Shown piece by piece: positions 57,011 through 64,000 of a DNA stretch of 64,000 nucleotides (positions are counted from its first letter, which is position 1; each line of letters opens with the position of its first letter). The notes beneath the pieces are model-generated. The model was not told the origin of the DNA, did not search any database, and worked only from the letters and a program-made list of their open reading frames with translations. Position numbers and translations under genes: made by a program. The stretch comes from Hordeum vulgare subsp. vulgare (Eukaryota; Streptophyta; Magnoliopsida; Poales; Poaceae), in NCBI RefSeq assembly GCF_904849725.1, contig NC_058518.1, positions 214,408,741 through 214,472,740 of the forward strand, in the 5' to 3' direction.

Positions 57011-57740
57011 CTCTTCTCCCACCTCATGAAAGAGTGTTCAACACAGCTAAGATACATCCAAGAACACCTTTCCTCTCACTCACTCTTGTCTACACCAAAT
57101 CCTAGATCCCAAGAGCATTTGTGAGTCCTTTTGAGTGTTGTTCCAATCAAAAGATAGATCGTCACCCTCTCCTCCTTCCCACCAAAGTGATTTCTGATTT
57201 GAGCAAGTTTTGAGCAATCCCCGTGATCTTGTTACTCTTGGAGGTTGGAGACTCCTAGGCGGTAGGAGTCTTCGGAGAGGAATCAAACCATTATGATATC
57301 CCCCAGAAAGTTTGTGAAGGTTTGGAAGCCACCTCAAGGCTTACCACTAGTGGTTGAGAAACGCCTTTGTGGAGTTATCTCAAAAGGAGAATAGGGTGAG
57401 CCTTCGTGGCGTTGGTGTGCCTTCGTGGTAACATCCGCCCCTCTAACGGTGACGTAGCTTCCCTCCAAGGAAGTGAACATCGGGATACATCCTTGTCTCT
57501 CTCGGAGTTTCGGTTATTCCTAACCCTAACTCTCTACTTGTGTTAATCCTTATTACATACTTGTATTTGCTTATTGTTTACCACTTGCCTTGCTTCACTC
57601 CTAATAGCTTACTCTTTGTCATAGCAATTATTAGGCTTACACTTATATTCCGCACTTTTGCCTAAAATTGCTAAGTAATTATTAAAATTTGGATTTGGAC
57701 CTATTCACCTCCCTCTAGGTCCATCTCGATCCTTTTCAAT

Positions 57741-57752
57741 TGGTATCAGAGC
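57741..57752 (+). promoter_or_regulatory. Primer-binding site (tRNA-iMet)
   Basis: Exact TGGTATCAGAGC two bases after the LTR end. Confidence 0.92.
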
Positions 57753-57792
57753 CTCGTGCTCTATTTGTGTGGCTTAACCACCCTAGAGCGAG

Positions 57793-59652
57793 ATGGACGT
57801 GGATCCAGCTGCAGTAGCTCCAGTGCACAGGGACGGGACTTCTGCGGAAGTCAAGTCTTTCACCTCTGAGGACCTGGAACAGGCCCTTGCCAAGCAAAAA
57901 GAGGAGAATGATGCTTCTCTTGAGTCCATAATTCAAATAAGACTAGCAGCACTAACCACGGGGACAACCACGTCCCCGAGGGCCTCAGGGCCCCGCGTGC
58001 ACGATACTTCATTTGGCCAACCTCCTCCGGAGAGGAACCAAACCAGTGTTCCATGGCTTTATGCTAAATCTCAAATTGAGAAACCTCCCTTGCTTGATGA
58101 CAATTCTGATTTTGCTTTGTGGAGAGTTGGTATGCAGGATCATCTTAGGTACGCCAATGATGAGATGCTGGACATCCTCGAGCATGGGTACAATCCTGTT
58201 GATCCAAGATGCCTCACGCCTAGAGAAACTTATGACAAGCATCTCAATGACACTGCGATCATGTGCATAAGAAAGGGAATGAATGACAAGCAATGAAGAC
58301 CTTACATTCACATCACAAGTGCCAAGGAATTGTGGGACAACATCATAAGGACCAAGATCGGTACCTCCACTCTTCGGCTTGCCCAATATGAAATTGCCAA
58401 GGGGAAATTACAGAATTTTTGTATGGAAAAGGGTGAATCTCCCAAGCAACTACTAGAACGGCTCATGACTCTCGCCGCAGACATTGAGTCATGTGACTGT
58501 GACAAGACGCAAGATGGTTTCAATCTTACCAAGAGATTTCTTGTGGACAAGTTACTTCACGCTCTTGCTCCATATCACCATCAAATGGTATGGGACATGA
58601 GACAGCATCATGCTTTCAAAGAAATGACTCCGGATGACATCATATCCACTTGCCAACTATTTGAAGAGTCAAAGGCAAATGCAACAAAGCACCTAGCCAT
58701 GCATGGCACTTCAACATCAAAGATCAATCTTGCTTTGAAAGCCAAGCATGAGTATGACAAAGAAGAAAGCGAAGAAGAAGAAGGTGATGATGACTGTCAA
58801 GATGGTGATGATGTTGACTCTGATGAAAGCCCATCGTTTGAGGACATTGCTCTCTTTGTGAAGAAGTTCAGTGCAGGGAAGTTCAAGGGAAGATTTCCAA
58901 AGAAGAAGGTATGGAAATTCTATAACTGTGAGGAAACCAACCACTTCTCCAACTACTGCCCTTATGAGAAGAGAGAAGACAAACCAAGGTTTCCAAAGAC
59001 CTTCGTAAAGAAGAAGTTACCAAACCCTATGAACTCCAAGTCCAAGAGGACAGATGGAAGAGCAATGGTTTCTCAAGAAGAATCAGATCCAGAAGAGGTT
59101 GGTGGAGTTGCCAGAGTAGCTCAAGATACACAGAGTACCTTGAGGCTAGTCAAGAGAAGTAGTGATGTTGTTCACTACAACTATATGAAGGACTACAAGG
59201 GCAACGCTCACAAGTGTCTGATGGCAAAGACTGCCATGGGAGATGGGGAAGACCAAAGCTCCCATGATAAGGTTAAGGTAACCCCACGGTTAAACTCTTT
59301 CAGTCTAGTTTCTACCCCTTCTGATGAGTATCTTGATGCGGAAGATCATTATGAGGATAATGATTTAGATCATCCCATGTTTGCTAAAATGAACAAATTT
59401 ATGTGCTCTCTTAAAGGAAAGAAGCTCACTATGTTTCGCATACTTATGGAAATGGTGAGTAAGCACACCAATACCATCAAGGAACTCGAAACCCTCGTCA
59501 GTGAGGAGAAGGAGAGAAATGAACTCCTTGAGCAGAAAGTCCTTTATGAGGAAGCAAAAAATGATGCATTATGTTCAAAAGTAGGTGAAAACCTTGATAA
59601 ACATGCTAATGATCTTGCCTCCTTGAAAAAGGCTGAAAATCTGTGCAGATGA
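57793..59652 (+). pseudogene. Copia gag with degenerate zinc knuckle
   Basis: Starts MDVDPAAVAPVHRDGTSAEV 40 bases after the PBS. Core: YANDEMLDILEHGYNPVDPR, CIRKGMNDKQ then TGA (58294) where Trp is expected, IRTKIGTSTLRLAQYEIAKG and NFCMEKGESPKQLLERLMTL, the UBN2-type gag domain. An acidic stretch (EEEEGDDDCQDGDD) precedes the knuckle FYNCEETNHFSNYCPY, in which the first Cys of C-x2-C is Phe. Helical, Lys/Glu-rich sequence follows up to a TGA at 59650. Confidence 0.88.
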
Positions 59653-60321
59653 TTACTAAATGATAAAGATCGACTTGTGAACTCTCATGCTTCTCTTTCT
59701 AAGGACTGTGAGCGTCTATCCTTGTCCCTCAAAGACAAGGAAGAGAAACTCACTGTTCTTACAAAGAACTTTGAGGCACTTAAGGTCACTTATCTTGACA
59801 CTCTAGCTAAGGCCTACTCCTCACCTATTATCAATGTTGATACCTGCACTACTAACCCTAGTAGTGAACTAACATCTATCCTTGAGGAAAACTGTTCGTT
59901 AAGGGCACAGCTAGACAGAGGTCTCATGACATGTGCACAAGGACAAAAGACTCTCAATGAGGTCTTAAGTCGACACAATGGAGGTGTCGCCAAGGAAGGA
60001 CTTGGGTTCGACCCAAGCACTGCCAAGAAAAGTGCATCTCCTCTGAAGTGTACCACTCCTCTTAAGGAAATATTTGTACCAGAGGGACACATGGAGAAAG
60101 GTAAGGTTGTGAGTGGATCGGCCACTAGGGGTTCGTCTATTCACAACAAGACAACCGAATTCATGCCGCCATCCTATGTACTACGCAAATCAAAGGAAGG
60201 AGGGGTCTATGCTACATTCGTTGGTCCCCGTAATGCATGTCGATTCTATGCTATTTGGGTCACTCTTGTAACTAATGTGAAAGGCCCCATGACAAAATGG
60301 GTACCTCAAACCAAGTCTTAA
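59653..60321 (+). pseudogene. Copia gag C-terminal coiled-coil region
   Basis: Same frame as gag after the 59650 stop. KDKEEKLTVLTKNFEALKVTYL is a clear coiled coil; the region 60000-60320 is basic and polar and leads toward the protease. An extended, coiled-coil-rich gag is characteristic of SIRE/Maximus-type elements. The frame ends at TAA (60319), while the protease is one frame over (LQAVFSGGAKWVIESG), so an indel lies between about 60270 and 60320. Confidence 0.7.
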
Positions 60322-61936
60322 TTCTTTACAGGCTGTTTTCTCCGGTGGAGCAAAATGGGTGATCGAAAGTGGATGCACCAATCATATGACCGTAGATAGT
60401 AACCTGCTCTATGACTTCATGCAAGCCATTCGACCATACATGAGCATTGTATTGGGTGGAGGGTCGAAAGGGCACGTAATTGGGTTGGGCAAGGTGGCAA
60501 TCACTAATGACATGTCTATTGCAAATGTCATGCTTGTCCAATATCTTCAATATCATTTACTTTCGGTTCGCCAATTGGCTTCCATCGGTTATGACACACT
60601 ATTTGGACTAACGGATGTGAAAGTCTTTAAGAGAGACACTCTTGAAGTGGCTTTTGTTGGAGAGTTGGATGGCAACCTCTACACGGTTGATTTCTCGAAA
60701 GAGAGCACTTTCCATACAACTTGTCGAATGGCCAAGGCCGACATGGGATGGCTATGGCATCGCCGGCTCGCCCATGTTGGCATGAAAAATCTTCAAAATC
60801 TCTTAAACGGTAATCACATTCTTGGACTAACAAATGTATCTTTTAAGAAAGATCATGTGTGCAATGCATGCATAGCTGGGAAGCAACATCAATCAAGACA
60901 TCCACCCAAGAACGTGGTATCCGCTTCGAGGCCGTTAGAGCTCCTTCATGTGGATCTATTTGGGCCTCCTTCATGGGCGAATCTTGGAGGGAAAAAGTAT
61001 GGCCTAGTCATTGTTGATGATTACTCAAGATATACATGGGTGTTCTTTCTCAAGTCCAAGGACGAGACAAAGGTCACTTTCATTGATTTTGCCAAACAAG
61101 CCCAGCGGAAGTTTGACAAGGACATTAAGGCAGTAAGAAGTGATAATGGCTCTGATTTCAAGAACTACACCCTAGAAGAATTTCTGAGTGATGAGGGGAT
61201 TGAACATCAGTACTCCGCACCTTACACTCCCCAACAAAATGGTGTGGCAGAAAGGAAGAATCGGACACTTGTGGAAATGGCAAGGTCCATGTTAGATGAA
61301 TACAAGTCACCACATAGCTTTTGGGCTGAAGCCGTCAACACAGCATGTCATGCATCAAACCGGGTCTTCCTCCGATCAATACTGGAGAAAACTCCATATG
61401 AGCTCCTAACTGGGAACAAGCCCAATGTTAAGTACTTTCGTGTGTTTGGATGCAAATGCTTCATCCTCAACAAACGGGAACGGTTAGGGAAATTTCAATC
61501 CAAAACAACTGAGGGGATTTTTGTTGGCTATGGGTCAAACTCTCACGCCTACAGAGTCTACAACAAATCCACTGGATGTGTTATAGAAACCTGTGACGTG
61601 ACGTTTGATGAATTTAACCGCTCCCATGGGGAGCAAGTTGATCTAAATGTTGCAGGTGAAGAAGACTCCCCACAAGATATCTCAAACATGGGTGTAGGTG
61701 CACTTCTGCCTATGGAACAAAGACCTCATGATGATGATGAAGATGATGAGAACATCTCGCATCCTCAAGACAGTTCACTACCCTTACCTCCACAAGATAT
61801 TAGCACACCCATCATGCCAGTTGTTGAGGATCAAGTGGGAGATGACACTCAAGAACAAGTTGATCTTCAAGAGGTAGACCAAAGTATGGGTATGCTTGAT
61901 GATGAACCTCAACAGGTGCAACGCGAAGAGGAATAG
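60322..61936 (+). pseudogene. Copia protease and integrase
   Basis: Protease active site reads AKWVIESGCTNHMT: the catalytic Asp (DSG) is Glu, which should abolish activity. The pre-integrase zinc finger is WHRRLAHVGMKNLQNLL with HVCNACIAGKQ (H-H-C-C). Integrase core motifs: LLHVDLFGPPS, KAVRSDNGSDFKNYTLEEFL, APYTPQQNGVAERKNRTLVE, giving the D-D-E triad. The C-terminal part has VFGCKCFILNKRERLGKF and EGIFVGYGSNSHAYRVYN. The linker is acidic (DDDEDDENI). Stops at TAG (61934-61936) in EEE*LPP, followed by a frameshift before RT. Confidence 0.92.
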
Positions 61937-61989
61937 CTTCCTCCGCACATAAATGATCCATATGTTGAGGACATTGATGATGGAACGAA

Positions 61990-62715
61990 GTGGAACCTCA
62001 TGAAACCTTGACCTCCATCATGCCATGTGTGGCCGGTCGTGTTGATATTGATGAAATCCTCACAGGCGTATCGAAAGGTAGAGTGACTCGTAAACAATTA
62101 ACAAACTTTCGTGCTCACTTTTCGTTTGTCTCTAGTACCGTGCCACACAGGGTTCAGGATGCATTATGTGACAATGCCTGGCTAATTGCTATGCAAGAGG
62201 AGCTAAACAGTTTCACACGCAACGAAGTATGGTCATTGGTAGAACGTCCAACTGAGGAACATAATGTTATTAGAACTAAATGGATTTTCAAGAACAAGGA
62301 AGACGAGAACGGGACTGTTCTACGCAACAAGGCAAGGTTAGTAGCACAGGGGTACTCCCAAGTTGAAGGTTTGGACTTTGGTGAAACTTTCGCCCCTGTT
62401 GCTCGTCTTGAGTCCATTCGCATTTTATTGGCCTATGCTGCTTTCAATGGTTTTACCTTGCATCAAATGGATGTGAAAAGTGCTTTTCTTAACGGTCCTC
62501 TACAAGAAGAGGTATATGTATCACAACCACCTGGGTTTGTTGACCCTCATCATGAAGACCATGTATATAAACTTCACAAGGCACTTTATGGTCTTAAACA
62601 AGCACCCCGTGCTTGGTACGATCATCTTAAGAAGTTCCTACTCGATGATGGCTTTGTGGTGGGGGTGATCGATCCCACTCTTTTTACTAAGAGGGAAAAT
62701 GGTGATTTGATCTGA
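61990..62715 (+). pseudogene. Copia reverse transcriptase, fingers and palm
   Basis: Contains [97 protein letters not shown] (motif A Asp) and [23 protein letters not shown] at 62713 interrupts immediately before QIYVDDIIF, which carries the intact YVDD. The remaining RT and RNase H are annotated next. Confidence 0.92.
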
Positions 62716-63678
62716 TGCCAAATCTATGTAGATGACATCATTTTTGATTCTCCTAACATCCATTTGTGCAAGAAGTTTGCGGCCTCCATGACCAAGACCT
62801 TTGAGATGTCACTCAACACGGAGTTGAAGTTCTTTCTAGGTTTTCAAATACAACAATTTCAAGAAGGGATTTTCTTGTCTCAAACTAAGTATCTCAAGGA
62901 CATTCTTGAGCAATTTGATATGACAAATGTTAAACCAATGAAGACACCCATGGCCACCGATGTAGTTCTAAATGAAGACTCAAACGGTATTCCTTTTGAC
63001 CCATCTACTTATCGCTCCATGATTGGTTCGCTGCTTTACCTTTGCGCATCTAGACCGGACGTCATGTTAAGTGTAGGAATATGTGCTAGATTTCAAGCTT
63101 CCCCTATGGAAAGCCATCACACGGTGGTTAAGCACATTCTTAGATACCTTGTTCACCCCCCAAAGTTAGGTTTATGGTACCCTAAGGATGCAAAGTTTGA
63201 TCTTATTGGGTATTCTGATGCAGATTGGGCCGGTGATAAAGTGGGACGGAAATCCACTTCCGGTGCATGTCAGTTTCTTGGACGCTCATCGGTAAGTTGG
63301 TCCTCGAAGAAGCAGAACTGTGTTTCTCTCTCCATGGCCGAGGCCGAATATATTGCAGCCGCAAGCTTTGCTACTCAATTGCTATGAATGAGGCAAACAC
63401 TGAAGGATTATGGTATCATGTATCGACATGTTCCTCTTCTCTGTGATAATGAAAGTGCCATAAAGATCTACGTAAACCCCATTGATCACCCTCGCACAAA
63501 ACATATTGATATTAGGTATCATTTCTTGAGAGACCATGTGCAAAAGGGTGACATTGATATTACCCATGTGGGTACCGACATGCAGTTAGCCGACATCTTC
63601 ACCAAGCCACTTAGCGTAGCTAGGTTCTTTCAACTTAGGAGTGAACTCGGTATCTTGGAGCTTGACAACATATCTTGA
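62716..63678 (+). pseudogene. Copia RT catalytic end and RNase H
   Basis: Same frame after the stop: QIYVDDIIFDSPN (the G of the usual FGSPN is D), FEMSLNTELKFFLGFQIQQF, GSLLYLCASRPDVMLSVGIC. RNase H has YSDADWAGDKVGRKSTSGAC, WSSKKQNCVSLSMAEAEYIA, a TGA at 63385 (LL*MRQTL, where Trp is usual), then LLCDNESAIKIYVNPIDHPR and KHIDIRYHFLRDHVQKGDI. Ends ELGILELDNIS with TGA. The catalytic Asp/Glu residues are retained. Confidence 0.92.
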
Positions 63679-63737
63679 AATCTTGCACACATACATACAC
63701 TCAGATTATGGTTGTGTCTTGATGTGCGCATATATTT

Positions 63738-63745
63738 AGGGGGAG
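63738..63745 (+). promoter_or_regulatory. Polypurine-like tract after copia pol
   Basis: ATTTAGGGGGAGTG, 60 bases after the pol stop, is the usual form of a plus-strand primer in copia elements. The sequence after it does not match the 5' LTR start (TGAAAGTGC), so either this is an internal tract or the element has extra sequence before its 3' LTR. Confidence 0.5.
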
Positions 63746-64000
63746 TGTGTCGTAATTCTATGTGTTTTTAAGCTTACAACGTACGCACAGATCATTTCAT
63801 GCATGTAATGCTTCTAGGAAAACAGTGCCATAGTTTGCTTTATATATCATCATCAAAACACTGGCCTCTCCCCTCTCCTCTCTCTCTCTCGGACGTCCGG
63901 CTCATCTCGGACGTCCGGCGCCAGAACATCCTCCGGACGTCCGACGCCTCTCGGACGTCCGACGCCTCTCGGACGTCCGACGCCTCGGGGCCCCTATATA
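63746..64000 (+). repeat. Post-pol region with second CGGACGTCCG array
   Basis: No coding. A TC-rich run (63866-63890) leads into five exact CGGACGTCCG palindromes within 90 bases (63890, 63908, 63934, 63952, 63970), the last three spaced 18 bases apart as CTCGGACGTCCGACGC units. The window ends CGGGGCCCCTATATA, possibly a TATA box. This shares the motif with the LTR array, but the flanking words differ. Confidence 0.85.

Larger units (their letters stand above)
56097..57738 (+). repeat. 5' LTR of copia element (1642 bp)
   Basis: Begins TGAAAGTGCATGCTATGCC after GACAT and ends ATCCTTTTCA, two bases before the PBS. Middle part is an array of CGGACGTCCG-like palindromes, followed by a TATA box at 57003. 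The 3' LTR is outside the window, so the right boundary rests on the PBS. Confidence 0.85.
56097..64000 (+). mobile_element. Ty1/copia element with palindrome-rich LTR, continues right
   Basis: 5' LTR (56097-57738), tRNA-Met PBS, gag, protease-integrase-RT-RNase H in copia order, polypurine-like tract at 63738, and further untranslated sequence to the window end. The wording (GCTNHMT protease, AHVGMKNL pre-integrase, YVDD RT) and the LTR start TGAAAGTGCATGC point to a Maximus-type (SIRE lineage) copia family. Premature stops and at least two frameshifts make it inactive. Confidence 0.88.

Overview
This window is a block of intergenic DNA from a large, repeat-rich grass genome. It is almost certainly Triticeae (wheat, Aegilops or barley group). 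The evidence is the Angela/BARE/WIS-type copia LTRs (terminal TGTTGG, TATATATA promoter, CCCACTTGCACT polypurine side), an Athila-lineage gypsy element resembling Sabrina, and a CACTA transposon with the Triticeae-style GCGCCATTAGTA subterminal repeats. I found no intact host gene. Essentially every recognisable coding stretch belongs to a transposable element, and all of them are broken.

Layout from left to right. 1-607: minus-strand LTR of an Athila-type gypsy element, inserted into the reverse transcriptase of the next element. 608-4959: minus-strand gypsy element (RT fragment, protease, gag, PBS, 496-bp LTR with TATA box). 4960-9341: a long LTR-like minus-strand block beginning TGTGACAGCCC at 9341, next to a polypurine tract, followed by non-coding internal sequence (9342-12219). 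12220-16968: part of another long minus-strand LTR. 16969-22996: plus-strand CACTA transposon with TNP2-type transposase remnants, a tRNA-like Pol III promoter remnant and a captured fragment of a host ketol-acid reductoisomerase gene; its right end is missing. 22997-36116: plus-strand chromovirus (gypsy) with a 4.3-kb 5' LTR, a pre-gag ORF, gag-pol with a chromodomain-like C terminus, and a truncated 3' LTR. 36117-37488: truncated Angela LTR. 37489-53321: Athila/Sabrina-like element with gag, protease and an ATHILA-type ORF but no RT or integrase. Its 3' LTR was split by a complete 8.6-kb Angela-type copia element (43285-51898, minus) flanked by a verified GTTGA target duplication. 53322-55349: second copy of the 12-17 kb LTR family. 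55350-56096: unassigned. 56097-64000: plus-strand copia element with a palindrome-rich LTR, running off the window.

The genes do not form a pathway; the logic is nested insertion and decay. Order of events that can be read: Angela inserted after the Sabrina-like element; the CACTA inserted into an LTR whose empty counterpart is visible at 55179-55181; an Angela LTR inserted into the chromovirus 3' LTR; and a later deletion or recombination fused that Angela LTR to the Sabrina-like gag (37488). Most disabling changes in the coding remnants look like C-to-T or G-to-A changes (for example apparent TGG or CAG to stop), as expected for methylated, silenced repeats.

I do not see a new defence or metabolic system. 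The items most worth following are the captured ketol-acid reductoisomerase exons, the CGGACGTCCG palindrome arrays, the pre-gag ORF of the chromovirus, the tRNA-like remnant, and the mismatch between young LTRs and a decayed interior in the Angela-type element. Family names are from memory of sequence signatures; no database was searched.
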